This document shows positions 10,225-18,436 of a stretch of DNA of 64,000 nt, piece by piece; positions within the stretch are counted from its first letter, which is position 1; every line of letters begins with the position of its first letter. The translations under genes were made by a program, and so were the position numbers. The DNA lies in NCBI RefSeq assembly GCF_004458765.1, contig NZ_SPJX01000296.1, forward strand, positions 1 through 64,000, written 5' to 3'. The notes under the pieces are model-generated. The model worked only from the letters and a program-made list of their open reading frames with translations, searched no databases and was not told where the DNA came from. This stretch comes from Microvirga pakistanensis (GTDB taxonomy: Bacteria > Pseudomonadota > Alphaproteobacteria > Rhizobiales > Beijerinckiaceae).

Positions 10225-10776
10225 ATGGGCCGCTATCACCGTCACGGGGTGGAAAGCACGGCAGCGATCGCCGGGCACCCGCTTCATCATATGCTGATCG
10301 TCTTCCCGGTGGCCTTCCTGATCGGGGCGCTGGGCACCGACATCGCTTTCGTGACGACCGGAAATCCGTTCTGGGCCGAAGCCTCCTATTGGCTGCTGAT
10401 CGCCGGTATCGTCACGGCGCTCGTGGCCGCCGTTCCCGGCATGATCGATTTCGTGACCATCGACCGCGTTCGCAATCTTTGGATTTCCTGGACGCATATG
10501 GTCGCGAATCTGCTGGTGGTGGGGCTGGCCCTCGTGAATGTGGGGGTCCGTCTGGACGACCCGGCGGCGGGCGTCCAGGGTTGGGGCCTGTGGCTGTCCG
10601 TCATCCAGACCCTGCTTCTGCTCTTCAGCGGCTGGCTCGGCGGCGAAATGGCCTATCGCTACCGGATCGGGGCCATCCAGGACGACAGCCCGCAAGTCGA
10701 ACAGTTCCATGTGGAGGTGGATCGGACCCGCGCCGCCGAGACCGTCGATCATCGAAGCGGCACGGGCACGTTCTAG
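10225..10776 (+). CDS. DUF2231 membrane protein
   Basis: A 183-residue protein starting MGRYHRHGVESTAAIAGHPLHHMLIVFP. The GHPLHHMLIVFP stretch is the DUF2231 hallmark (histidines beside the first membrane helix), followed by three further hydrophobic segments and a hydrophilic C-terminus. The family is uncharacterised; the conserved histidines suggest haem or metal contact, which is inference. GAAGGAGAG precedes the start. An imperfect EcfG-type site lies about 33 bases upstream (GGAAC-N16-CATT, one mismatch). Confidence 0.85.
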   Translation: MGRYHRHGVESTAAIAGHPLHHMLIVFPVAFLIGALGTDIAFVTTGNPFWAEASYWLLIAGIVTALVAAVPGMIDFVTIDRVRNLWISWTHMVANLLVVGLALVNVGVRLDDPAAGVQGWGLWLSVIQTLLLLFSGWLGGEMAYRYRIGAIQDDSPQVEQFHVEVDRTRAAETVDHRSGTGTF

Positions 10777-10830
10777 GGCCCGCCCTGTCCATCTTTGCTC
10801 GTGGGCATTCAGCAGCTAGACTGAAGGCCC

Positions 10831-11115
10831 ATGAAGCACGTCACACTTATTCTTCCGGCCCTTCTGCTTGCCCTGGGCGCCCCTGCCCAGGCGGCCTCCC
10901 CCTGCCCTCCCGGCTTCGCGATGCTGCAGGCCTCCGACACCTGCGTGCGCGTCGGCGGCCGTGTGCGGGCCGAGACCATCCTGCGCTCCTCCGGCAACCG
11001 CAAAGCGGACACGGTGACGAGCCAGGCGAGCGGGCGCGTTCAGATGGACGTCAGGAAACAGACCGAGTACGGCCCCCTTCGCGCCTTCATCCGGGTGGAA
11101 GGCATCCGGCCCTGA
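10831..11115 (+). CDS. Porin-like small exported protein, equivalent only to a porin N-terminus
   Basis: 94 residues with a clear signal peptide (MKHVTLILPALLLALGAPAQ, cleavage near AQA-A). The mature part has CPPGFAMLQASDTCVRVGGR and QMDVRKQTEYGPLRAFIR. These match in order the N-terminal cysteine motif and first strands of the alphaproteobacterial Porin_2 (Omp2b-like) family, whose members are usually several times longer. The stop follows directly and I saw no continuation in another frame. It is either a truncated porin or a stand-alone mini-protein. A terminator-like hairpin lies at 11200. Confidence 0.75.
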   Translation: MKHVTLILPALLLALGAPAQAASPCPPGFAMLQASDTCVRVGGRVRAETILRSSGNRKADTVTSQASGRVQMDVRKQTEYGPLRAFIRVEGIRP

Positions 11116-11199
11116 GGCGGCCGCGCAGGCAGGCTCGCGACAGCATGGGCGCCTGCCGCTGATTCCGGATCCGGCAAGGGGTTTCCGTTTCTCACGCAA

Positions 11200-11222
11200 A
11201 AGGGGCCGGAAACCGGCCCCTT
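11200..11222. terminator. Bidirectional terminator between convergent genes
   Basis: A 10-base-pair perfect stem (AAGGGGCCGG / CCGGCCCCTT) with an AAA loop. On the minus strand the stem runs into TTTTGCG, so it suits the basic-protein gene best; the plus-strand tail is weaker. It lies between two convergent genes. Confidence 0.7.
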
Positions 11223-11247
11223 CGTCATCGTCATGTAAAGTTCAGGC

Positions 11248-12045
11248 TTACTGCGCGGTCGAGCTGCCGCCCTGCCCCTGCGAAGATGAGCCACCCTGCT
11301 GCTGGAGGGGCAACCTTTGGGAGGACGTCCCGGTATTGCTCCTCTCGGACGACGTGTTGGCCCCGGACGAGCTGCGGGTCGAGACCGACCCGGTCGAGGA
11401 TGGCGCGTTCGACGTGTTCACGTCCGTCGATGTGCGGGTCGAGCTGCGGCGCTGCTCGACGGAGACTCCGACGCTCGGCGCTTCCTGACGGGTGCGAACG
11501 GTCGTGCGGCGGTTCACGGAGACGCTCGGCTCGTTCACTTCCTCGTAGCGGCGCACCGTGCGACGACGAACCTCCACCGGCTCGTCGACCACCTGGTAGC
11601 GCCGCTTCTTCACGGCAACTTTCTTCTTCGTCTTCTTCACCGCCACCTTTTTGGACGGCTTCTTCTTGATCACCGTACGGCGAACCTCGGTATCCGGCTC
11701 TTCGATGGTGGTCACGCTGCGGCGACGGGTGACCGAGACGCTCGGCTCTTCGACCTCACGCACGGTGCGGGAGCGAACCGAAACGCCCGTGCGCTCGCGG
11801 GTCTCGACGCCCACGCCCACGCGAGTGCTGCCCTGCTCGCGGGTCGTCACGTTGGATCGCGAGGTCGTGCTGTCGCTGCGCCGGGTCTCGCCCGCCGCCT
11901 GCTCCCGGTCTCCCGATTGCTGTTGGCCAGGAATCATCCGAGTGTCGGAGGTGGACGAAGACGAGGTGTTCGAGTTCGTCGTGGTCTGCGCATAGGCGGT
12001 GCCGCTCAACAGCAGAAGGGCAGCACCGAGAGCGATTTTCTTCAT
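11248..12045 (-). CDS. Exported low-complexity lysine/arginine-rich repeat protein
   Basis: 265 residues starting with a strong signal peptide (MKKIALGAALLLLSGTAYAQ, cleavage after AYA). The mature protein has no recognised domain. It has a Ser/Thr-rich head, two near-copies of EPSVSV-(T/N)-RR at about 100 and 172, a very basic lysine core at about 127-149 (KKK...VAVKKTKKKVAVKK), an arginine-rich second half, and a Ser/Gly/Gln tail. A positively charged periplasmic or surface protein that binds polyanions is plausible but unproven. GGAG precedes the start, and a perfect EcfG-type promoter lies upstream. The start at 12045 is chosen for the signal peptide. Confidence 0.8.
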   Translation of the reverse strand: MKKIALGAALLLLSGTAYAQTTTNSNTSSSSTSDTRMIPGQQQSGDREQAAGETRRSDSTTSRSNVTTREQGSTRVGVGVETRERTGVSVRSRTVREVEEPSVSVTRRRSVTTIEEPDTEVRRTVIKKKPSKKVAVKKTKKKVAVKKRRYQVVDEPVEVRRRTVRRYEEVNEPSVSVNRRTTVRTRQEAPSVGVSVEQRRSSTRTSTDVNTSNAPSSTGSVSTRSSSGANTSSERSNTGTSSQRLPLQQQGGSSSQGQGGSSTAQ

Positions 12046-12079
12046 GGGTTCATCTCCACTTACCAAATTGTGAAGTGAG

Positions 12080-12104
12080 AACGCGCATCCCAAATTCGTG
12101 TTCC
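12080..12104 (-). promoter_or_regulatory. EcfG-type (general stress response) promoter
   Basis: On the minus strand, GGAAC is followed after exactly 16 bases by CGTT, the consensus recognised by the alphaproteobacterial EcfG sigma factor. It sits about 35 bases upstream of the start codon of the basic exported protein, so spacing to a transcription start near 12073 is normal. Stress regulation of that gene is inferred. Confidence 0.75.
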
Positions 12105-12292
12105 GCATCCCTTAAGTATTGATTGGCACCAATACTCCAAACCACTTTATGAATACCTGTTCATCTTGCCGCGCGGTCGCGCCGTTTACGGAGCATTAAC
12201 GCCGCCAACCCTTTTAGCGAACGGTGCAGCTTACATTCAGAATCGCTCCTGTAGAGTAGCGATACTAAGTTTCTCAATGGGGATGCGCCGCC

Positions 12293-13177
12293 ATGGCTGT
12301 CTTTCAAGCCTTCAATGCCGCAGGTGTCGGCTTCAACATGTCGGGGACGAGCCCGTCCGGCTGGTCCTTCGTGCGGGTCAGCCCGTACATCGAAACGGTC
12401 AATACGTACGACGATGGATCCGTCGCGGACTTCGACGTGTACGGCAGTTCCCTAATCGATGCGTACAGCGTCTGGTACCAGGACTACGGATACACGATCG
12501 TCATCGACGACCTGCTTTACGAAAACAACGGCCAAGCCGTCCTGTCGATCAAGGGCCTCAACCTCACGACAACGATCGACGACCTGTATGCCTATGAGTG
12601 GTATGTCGCGCTCAACCGTGGCCATGACACGTTCTACGGCAACGACTACGCGGACGTGATCCGCGGCGGCAACGGCAACGACCTCGTCAAGTCCTACGGC
12701 GGAGCGGACATCGTCTTCGGCGACGCCGGGCACGACGATCTCTACGGGCTCAACGGCGACGACGATCTCTACGGCGGCACGGGCCAGGATTATCTCAGCG
12801 GCGGGTACGGCAGCGACTATCTCAGCGGCGGCCTCGACGTCGATACGCTGGTTGGCGGCGCCGGGAACGACTATTTCGTCTTCGATGCGACGGCCTCGCG
12901 CTCCAATGTCGACACGATCTCGGACTTCAGTCCAACCTACGACACCGTCATGCTCGACAACCGGATCTTCACGCGGCTCGGACCGGACGGCTGGCTCTCG
13001 AGCGCTGCCTTCTGGACCGGTTCCCGCGCCCACGATTCGAGCGACCGGATCATCTACAACAAGACCACGGGCGCCCTGCTCTACGATCCCGACGGAACGG
13101 GCAGCGCGGCAGCCGTCAAGTTTGCTCAGATCAAGGCTGGACTCGCCGTCACGAAGGCCGATTTCTACGTGCTCTAG
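12293..13177 (+). CDS. RTX calcium-binding protein, probable type I secretion substrate
   Basis: 294 residues without an N-terminal signal peptide. Residues 1-115 are an acidic, aromatic-rich domain I do not recognise. About 115-195 are RTX nonapeptides (GGNGNDLVK, GDAGHDDLYG, GGTGQDYLSG and similar), which bind calcium after export. The last 100 residues resemble the C-terminus of the large RTX protein at 537-3680: both have a YNK-TG-L-YD-DG-GS core and end in DF plus hydrophobic residues (DFYVL), the usual uncleaved secretion signal. GGGGA precedes the start. A rho-independent terminator follows the stop. The exporter is not in the window. Confidence 0.87.
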   Translation: MAVFQAFNAAGVGFNMSGTSPSGWSFVRVSPYIETVNTYDDGSVADFDVYGSSLIDAYSVWYQDYGYTIVIDDLLYENNGQAVLSIKGLNLTTTIDDLYAYEWYVALNRGHDTFYGNDYADVIRGGNGNDLVKSYGGADIVFGDAGHDDLYGLNGDDDLYGGTGQDYLSGGYGSDYLSGGLDVDTLVGGAGNDYFVFDATASRSNVDTISDFSPTYDTVMLDNRIFTRLGPDGWLSSAAFWTGSRAHDSSDRIIYNKTTGALLYDPDGTGSAAAVKFAQIKAGLAVTKADFYVL

Positions 13178-13204
13178 CGGTCAGCGGCTCCCGCAAGATC
13201 TCGG

Positions 13205-13233
13205 CCCCGGCCCAAGCCGGGGCTTTTTCTTTT
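13205..13233 (+). terminator. Rho-independent terminator after the RTX gene
   Basis: A 7-base-pair perfect stem (CCCCGGC / GCCGGGG) with a CCAA loop, then CTTTTTCTTTT. It lies 28 bases after the RTX stop codon and directly before the promoter of the MscS gene. Confidence 0.9.
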
Positions 13234-13234
13234 G

Positions 13235-13259
13235 GGAACGCCTGCCCCGGCTTGGCGTT
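13235..13259 (+). promoter_or_regulatory. EcfG-type promoter immediately upstream of the MscS gene
   Basis: GGAAC at 13235-13239 and CGTT at 13256-13259, spacing exactly 16. It lies between the preceding terminator and the MscS start at 13268. Transcription would begin about 6-8 bases after CGTT, almost on the ATG, giving a leaderless or near-leaderless mRNA. That fits the absence of a ribosome-binding site there. Confidence 0.7.
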
Positions 13260-13267
13260 GCGTCCCC

Positions 13268-14386
13268 ATGCAGGACATCACGCTGACCCTTACCACCGCT
13301 CTCGAGCGATGGCAGAGCTTGTGGCCGAGCTGGTTGGTCAACATCGCTTTTCTCGCCGTCGCAACCCTTCTGCTTCTTTTCCTCCACTCCCTCATCTTCA
13401 ACGCCTTGCGTTTGGCGTTGCGGGGAAGACTGGCGGAATTCGGACGCAAGCTGCTGCACAGGATCGGTCCGCCGACCAAGCTCGGCCTCCTGGTGCTGGG
13501 CCTCGGCCTCGTGCTGCAGGCGCTGCCACGGCGCGGGCCGAGCTACGACCTGATCGAGCGGGGCCTGCTCTTCGGGTTCATCATCTTCCTGGGCTGGAGC
13601 GCGATCACCTTCGTGAACACCGTCTCGGAGATCTATCTGCGCCGGGCGCTGAAAGGCTCCGAGGACAGCGTCCTGAGCCGAAAGCTCCTCACGCAGGTGC
13701 GCCTGCTGCGGCGAACGGTCGTGTTCGGTCTGGGCTTCCTGACCTTTTCCGCGATGCTCATGACGATTCCGTCCGTACGGCAATACGGCGTCAGCCTTTT
13801 CGCGTCGGCGGGCGTCGCCGGCTTGGCCGTCGGCTTGGCCGCCCGGCCGGTGCTCTCGAACCTGATCGCGGGTGTGCAGCTCGCCGTGGCCCAGCCGATT
13901 CGGCTCGGCGACGAGGTGCTGCTCGAAGGCGAGTTCGGGACTGTGGAGGAGATCCAGACGACCTATGTGGTCATCCGCCTGTGGGATTGGCGACGCATGG
14001 TCGTTCCGCTCTCCTATTTCATGGAAAAGCCGTTCCAGAATTGGACCCGGCAATCCAGCTCCATTCTGGGCTCGGTCTTCTGGTATGTGGATTATGCGAC
14101 GCCGATCGACGAGGTGCGCGCCAAGTTCCTGCAGATCCTGAAGGAATCGAAGCTCTGGGACGGGCAGGTGGGCGTGCTGCATGTCACGGACGCCAAGGAG
14201 ACGACCATCGAAATCAGGGGCCTCATGAGCGCGGGCTCCTCGGGAGCCTCGTCCGACCTGCGCAACGAGGTCCGCGAGAAGCTCATCGCGTGGCTGCTGG
14301 AAGCCTATCCGCAGGCGCTGCCCCGCACCCGGACCGAGTTCGTCAGCCCGGGACGGGAGCCGATGGCGCAGGTCCGGGCCCATTAA
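13268..14386 (+). CDS. MscS-family mechanosensitive ion channel
   Basis: 372 residues that open to release solutes on hypo-osmotic shock. Hydrophobic helices lie near residues 18-38, 60-80, 90-115 and 145-170. The pore helix and beta-domain signature (GVAGLAVGLAARPVLSNLIAG, then QPIRLGDEV and FGTVEEI) is intact at about 175-230. The C-terminal cytoplasmic vestibule domain follows. The start MQDITLTL is the first good start; no Shine-Dalgarno sequence precedes it, consistent with a leaderless transcript from the upstream EcfG-type promoter. It is larger than E. coli MscS because of extra N-terminal helices. Confidence 0.9.
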   Translation: MQDITLTLTTALERWQSLWPSWLVNIAFLAVATLLLLFLHSLIFNALRLALRGRLAEFGRKLLHRIGPPTKLGLLVLGLGLVLQALPRRGPSYDLIERGLLFGFIIFLGWSAITFVNTVSEIYLRRALKGSEDSVLSRKLLTQVRLLRRTVVFGLGFLTFSAMLMTIPSVRQYGVSLFASAGVAGLAVGLAARPVLSNLIAGVQLAVAQPIRLGDEVLLEGEFGTVEEIQTTYVVIRLWDWRRMVVPLSYFMEKPFQNWTRQSSSILGSVFWYVDYATPIDEVRAKFLQILKESKLWDGQVGVLHVTDAKETTIEIRGLMSAGSSGASSDLRNEVREKLIAWLLEAYPQALPRTRTEFVSPGREPMAQVRAH

Positions 14387-14535
14387 TCGGGCCTTAAGGC
14401 GGTATGCTACTAAAGCATAACTGACCTACATTATTACCGCTCCTCTTTCGCGGCGCACAGGCCTATATGCTGCATTGCACACGCAAGAACAAAGGCCAGC
14501 CGGTACAGGGGCCGGCACATCGATAGGAGTTCCCA

Positions 14536-14691
14536 ATGTTCGTGTCTTATATCCTCGCTAAAGTCCGCACTTACCTGCGTTATCGCGAAACCGTCCGCGA
14601 GCTCTCCCTGCTTTCGGACCGCGAGCTCGACGATCTCGGCATCTCGCGCTTCCAGATCGACAGCATCGCTCGCCAGCACGCTGCCGCGTAA
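14536..14691 (+). CDS. DUF1127 small protein
   Basis: 51 residues starting MFVSYILAKVRTYLRYRETV and continuing RELSLLSDRELDDLGISR, the DUF1127 (YjiS-like) core at about residues 20-40. These short, arginine-rich proteins are common in Rhizobiales; several have been linked to phosphate, carbon or stress physiology and to RNA turnover. The role here is unknown. TAGGAG lies 7 bases before the ATG, and a terminator follows, so it is a monocistronic gene. Confidence 0.92.
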   Translation: MFVSYILAKVRTYLRYRETVRELSLLSDRELDDLGISRFQIDSIARQHAAA

Positions 14692-14718
14692 AGATAGCTG
14701 CACCGCAGCAAAAGGTTT

Positions 14719-14747
14719 CGCCCGCCTCGAGCGGGCGTTTTCTTTTT
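14719..14747 (+). terminator. Rho-independent terminator after the DUF1127 gene
   Basis: A 7-base-pair stem (CGCCCGC / GCGGGCG) with a CTCGA loop followed by TTTTCTTTTT, 28 bases after the stop codon. Confidence 0.9.
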
Positions 14748-14835
14748 GGGCTGCCGCCTTCTTCCGGCTTCGGCCGTCTCACGGCCGGGCTTGGCCTTAG
14801 CCGTAGTCGGACGAGGCCGCGCCTCTCCTTATCGG

Positions 14836-15000
14836 GATCACCGGCTCTGTGCCGGTGATGACCTGGGATGATTCTACCGCCAGCTCTCCGTCATGGCCGT
14901 CCCCGGACTTGATCCGGGGATCGGTCCCGGCCATCCCCGTCTTGAGAACCGCGCCGAGTCAAAGACGTGGATGCCCGGCACAAGACCGGGCATGACGAGA
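14836..15000. repeat. Intergenic palindromic repeat, family A
   Basis: Composite of short palindromes: CACCGGC...GCCGGTG at 14840-14859, then GTCATGGCCG, CCCCGGACTTGATCCGGGG, AAGACGTGGATGCCCGG and CGGGCATGAC. Related copies recur near 17472, 22081, 40301, 46971, 54097 and 61423. These resemble the REP-like elements found between genes in many Rhizobiales. It fills most of the gap between the DUF1127 and SDR genes; nothing else was found in this gap. Confidence 0.8.
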
Positions 15001-15067
15001 GATGAAGAGCACGGGGATCACCGGGACAAGACGGCGACCGCGCGATGGAGGCCAGTTTCGGCGGGGA

Positions 15068-15826
15068 CTAGCGCCCGCCCGTGACCGGCAGGTTGGCGCC
15101 GGTGATGTAGGACGCTGCGTCCGACATCAGGAACAGCACGGCCTCGGCGATCTCCTCCGGCTCTCCGATCCGCTGCATGGGAATGAAGGGCTTCAGGCGT
15201 TCCAGCCGTCCCAGGTCCTGGGTGCTGCGCTCGTGGATGTCCGTGCGGGTCATGCCCGGCGAAACGGCATTCACGCGGATGCCGTCGGGCGCCAGCTCCC
15301 GCGAGAGACCCACCGTCAGCGCATCGATCGCGCCCTTCGTGGCCGCGTACCAGACATACTCGCCCGCGCTCCCGAGCTTGGCCGCGACCGACGAGATGTT
15401 GACGATTGAGCCGCCCTTGCCGCCCCTCTTCACGGAAAGACGCCGCGCCGCCTCCCGCGCGACGAAGAGCGCGCCGGTGACATTGATGTCCACGCAGGTG
15501 CGCAGAACCTCCGCGGAGGTGTCTTCCAGGCGGCCCGACTTGCCGGTGACGCCAGCATTGTTCACCACGTGCGAGAGAGGTCCGAGCGCCGCCTCGGCCT
15601 CGGCGAACATCCGCAGCACGTCCGCCTCGACCGCCACGTTGCCCGGGCAGGCGGTTGCCCTGGCTCCGGACGCCCGGCAGGCGGCCAGAACCGACTCGGC
15701 GGCTTCGTGCTCGGACCGATAGGTGATCGCCACGTCAAAGCCGCGAGACGCCGCCAACTGCGCCACCGAGGCCCCTATGCCCCGGCTTCCGCCCGTTATA
15801 AGGACCACCGGCCGCGTGGAATGCAT
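15068..15826 (-). CDS. SDR-family NAD(P)-dependent oxidoreductase
   Basis: A 252-residue Rossmann-fold dehydrogenase/reductase of the classical FabG-like type. The cofactor loop is TGGSRGIG (about 11-18), followed by NNAG (about 90), the catalytic Ser (NISS), and the YAATK catalytic Tyr/Lys pair (about 160). The PGMTRTDI region follows and the end is NLPVTGGR. The substrate is unknown. GAGG lies 8 bases before the ATG. It is a lone gene, divergent from trmFO and separated from it by a repeat element. Confidence 0.9.
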   Translation of the reverse strand: MHSTRPVVLITGGSRGIGASVAQLAASRGFDVAITYRSEHEAAESVLAACRASGARATACPGNVAVEADVLRMFAEAEAALGPLSHVVNNAGVTGKSGRLEDTSAEVLRTCVDINVTGALFVAREAARRLSVKRGGKGGSIVNISSVAAKLGSAGEYVWYAATKGAIDALTVGLSRELAPDGIRVNAVSPGMTRTDIHERSTQDLGRLERLKPFIPMQRIGEPEEIAEAVLFLMSDAASYITGANLPVTGGR

Positions 15827-15896
15827 CGTATCAACCTCTTCGACAGCACCGGCTCAGCTTGACCAGGGATCCCGTGGGAGTCAACAAGACCGCAGG

Positions 15897-16020
15897 CATC
15901 GGGTCCAAGAGTGGATTGCACTTTTGGGAGACATCCAATGCTCAAGTCTTTAGGCGGCGCATCGCTTGGCGCAAGAAACCGCTTGGCGCAAGAAACCGGG
16001 CCACTTTTTCGCGCGATGCG
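15897..16020. repeat. Intergenic repeat, family B, with an internal tandem duplication
   Basis: First half: GCATCGGGTCC...AGTGG...CACTTTTGGG...CCAATGCT, an imperfect palindrome. Second half: GGCGCATCG...GGGCCACTTTTTCGCGCGATGCG. An 18-base unit (CGCTTGGCGCAAGAAACC) is present twice in direct tandem at about 15963-15998, inside the trmFO leader. Other copies of the family are near 21457, 23461 and 27572. Confidence 0.8.
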
Positions 16021-16034
16021 CTAGGAGAATGACC

Positions 16035-17453
16035 ATGAGCAAGATCGAACCCATTCACGTCATCGGCGGCGGCCTCGCAGGCTCCGAAGCCACCTGGCAG
16101 ATTGCGCAAGCCGGCGTTCCCGTCGTTCTTCACGAGATGCGGCCCGTGCGCGGCACCGACGCGCACAAGACGCAAGGACTGGCCGAGCTCGTCTGCTCCA
16201 ACTCCTTCCGCTCGGACGATGCCGAGACGAACGCCGTCGGTCTCCTGCATCAGGAAATGCGCACGCTGGGCTCGCTCATCATGGCGAAGGGGGATGCCCA
16301 TCAGGTGCCCGCGGGCGGCGCGCTGGCGGTGGACCGGGACGGCTTCTCCGATGCGGTGACGGCGGCGCTCGAGGCGCATCCGCTCGTCACCATCGAGCGC
16401 GGCGAGATCGCCGGTCTTCCGCCCGAGGAATGGTCGTCCGTCATCGTCGCAACGGGCCCCCTCACCTCGCCGGCCCTGGCCGAGGCCATCCTCAGCCTCA
16501 CGGGCGAGACCTCGCTCGCCTTCTTCGACGCCATCGCGCCGATCGTCTATCGCGAATCCATCAATATGGACATCGCCTGGTTCCAGTCGCGCTACGACAA
16601 GGTCGGTCCGGGCGGCACGGGCAAGGACTACATCAACTGCCCGATGACGAAGGAGCAGTACGACGCCTTCGTGGATGCGCTGCTGGCGGGAGACAAGACC
16701 GAGTTCAAGGAGTGGGAGGCCAACACCCCCTATTTCGACGGCTGCCTGCCCATCGAGGTGATGGCCGAGCGTGGCCGGGAAACCCTGCGTCACGGCCCCA
16801 TGAAGCCCGTCGGCCTCACCGATCCGCGCAGCCCCGACCGGAAGCCCTACGCCGTGGTGCAGCTGCGCCAGGACAATGCGCTCGGCACCCTGTTCAACAT
16901 GGTGGGCTTCCAGACCAAGCTGAAATACGGCGCGCAGACCGGCATCTTCCGGATGATCCCGGGACTGGAGAACGCCGAGTTCGCGCGCCTTGGCGGCATT
17001 CACCGCAACACCTATCTCAACTCGCCCAAGCTCCTCGATCCGACGCTTCGCCTGAAGGCGATGCCGCGCCTGCGCTTCGCCGGCCAGATCACCGGCTGCG
17101 AGGGCTATGTGGAGAGCGCGGCGGTGGGCCTCATGACAGGCCGCTTCGCGGCCGCCGAGCGGCTGGGCCATCCCATCCAGCCCCTGCCGCATACCACGGC
17201 CCTCGGCGCCTTGATCAACCACATCACGGGCGGCCACATCGAGACCATCGACGAGGGTCCGCGTTCCTTCCAGCCCATGAACGTGAATTTCGGCCTCTTC
17301 CCGCCGCTCGACCGGGCGCCGAAGGCGGAGGACGGCAAGCGCCTGCGCGGCTCGGCCAAGACCATCGCGAAGAAGAAGATGCTCACGGACCGGGCCCGCG
17401 CCGACCTCGCGGCGTGGCTCGCAGACACGACCCTGCCGGCGGCGGCGGAGTAA
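16035..17453 (+). CDS. trmFO: tRNA (uracil-5-)-methyltransferase, folate/FAD-dependent
   Basis: Methylates U54 of tRNA using methylenetetrahydrofolate and FADH2 (formerly Gid). The 472 residues begin [26 protein letters not shown] is the FAD dinucleotide-binding loop. Also seen are CSNSFRSDD (about 56-64), [10 protein letters not shown], and the C-terminal FAG(Q)[12 protein letters not shown] and NFGLFPP motifs. AGGAG lies 7 bases before the ATG at 16035; an in-frame ATG two codons earlier is too close to it. The neighbouring gene is convergent. Confidence 0.97.
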   Translation: MSKIEPIHVIGGGLAGSEATWQIAQAGVPVVLHEMRPVRGTDAHKTQGLAELVCSNSFRSDDAETNAVGLLHQEMRTLGSLIMAKGDAHQVPAGGALAVDRDGFSDAVTAALEAHPLVTIERGEIAGLPPEEWSSVIVATGPLTSPALAEAILSLTGETSLAFFDAIAPIVYRESINMDIAWFQSRYDKVGPGGTGKDYINCPMTKEQYDAFVDALLAGDKTEFKEWEANTPYFDGCLPIEVMAERGRETLRHGPMKPVGLTDPRSPDRKPYAVVQLRQDNALGTLFNMVGFQTKLKYGAQTGIFRMIPGLENAEFARLGGIHRNTYLNSPKLLDPTLRLKAMPRLRFAGQITGCEGYVESAAVGLMTGRFAAAERLGHPIQPLPHTTALGALINHITGGHIETIDEGPRSFQPMNVNFGLFPPLDRAPKAEDGKRLRGSAKTIAKKKMLTDRARADLAAWLADTTLPAAAE

Positions 17454-17471
17454 ACTGCGTCGCCTGTCACA

Positions 17472-17560
17472 TCGTCATGACCGGACTTGATCCTGCCGTC
17501 CACGTCCTTTCGAAACGCCGGCAAGGCGTGGATCACCGGCACAGGGCCGGTGATGACGTC
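17472..17560. repeat. Intergenic palindromic repeat, family A
   Basis: Contains GTCATGACCGGACTTGATC, CCGTCCACGTC, GGCGTGGATCACCGGC and GCCGGTGATGACGTC, matching the units of the copy at 14836. It lies between two convergent stop codons. Confidence 0.75.
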
Positions 17561-17592
17561 AAGGACGGGGTGGCACGGACGGAGCGGTCTTC

Positions 17593-18435
17593 CTAGAACG
17601 GCCCGCGCCAGAGCGCCCAGATCCGCCGCCATTGCGGGAGATCGACGGGTGTGTGGAGAGGATCGTAGTCCCGCCTCTCCATGCCCTTGAGGTACGGCTC
17701 GACCAGCGCGAGCGGACGAAAGGCGGTCTCGGCCGCGGACGGGATCGTGGCACGCAATTGTCTCGCCTGGTCGAGATGGCGGCGGGCGATGGCGCGCATG
17801 TCGGCGAGCGCTCCTGCGAGGCCGGGGCCGCCGCGTCCGGTGACGATGTCGTCCCGCACGACCCCGTGACGCGCCAGGATGTCGACCGGCACGTAGAGCT
17901 GCCCCTGCCGGGCATGGATCGGGAAGGCGCGCAGCAGGCCCGTGACGGCGTAGGCCACGCCGGCATGCCCCGCGGCATCCGCGGTTCCGGGATCCTTGCC
18001 GTCCGCCAGGATGATGCTGGACAATTGGATCAGGCTCGACGACGTCTCGCCGGCATAGCCTTCGAGGTCGTTCAGGCTCGGCATGGGATCGTCGTAGAGA
18101 TCGAACATGCGGGCCTCGATCAGATCCACGAGCGACTGCCGGGGCAGCCGGAACTTGACGATGGTGTCGTCGAGCGCGGCCGCGACGGGATTGGCCCGCA
18201 CATCGCCCCTCGCCTCGCCCTGCAGCGCATCCCGCCACCATTGCAGGCGGATTTCGCCGAGCATCGGCTCGCGCACGGCCTCCCGCACGCGGGCAATCTC
18301 GAAATTGAAGGCATGGAGCGCGTGCAGATAGGGCCGCTTCTCCTCCGGCGCGAGGAGGCTCGCCCAGTAGCGGTCGGGATCGGCCTCCCGCACCAAGGCT
18401 TCGCAATGGGCGAAGTTCGCTCGCGGATCCGCCAT
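17593..18435 (-). CDS. Squalene/phytoene synthase-like protein, NDUFAF6-like
   Basis: 280 residues of the trans-isoprenyl synthase fold. The first aspartate-rich motif (DDxxD in phytoene synthases) is replaced by EIARVREAV at about 46-54, while the following LQWWRDAL and the second region DLYDDP / GYAGETSSS are family-like. Loss of the first motif argues against prenyl-synthase activity and favours the NDUFAF6 type, whose mitochondrial members assist respiratory complex I assembly. The next gene is a homologue of NDUFAF3, another complex I assembly factor, one base upstream. Alternative: a hopanoid or carotenoid synthase. Confidence 0.82.
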   Translation of the reverse strand: MADPRANFAHCEALVREADPDRYWASLLAPEEKRPYLHALHAFNFEIARVREAVREPMLGEIRLQWWRDALQGEARGDVRANPVAAALDDTIVKFRLPRQSLVDLIEARMFDLYDDPMPSLNDLEGYAGETSSSLIQLSSIILADGKDPGTADAAGHAGVAYAVTGLLRAFPIHARQGQLYVPVDILARHGVVRDDIVTGRGGPGLAGALADMRAIARRHLDQARQLRATIPSAAETAFRPLALVEPYLKGMERRDYDPLHTPVDLPQWRRIWALWRGPF

Positions 18436-18436
18436 G

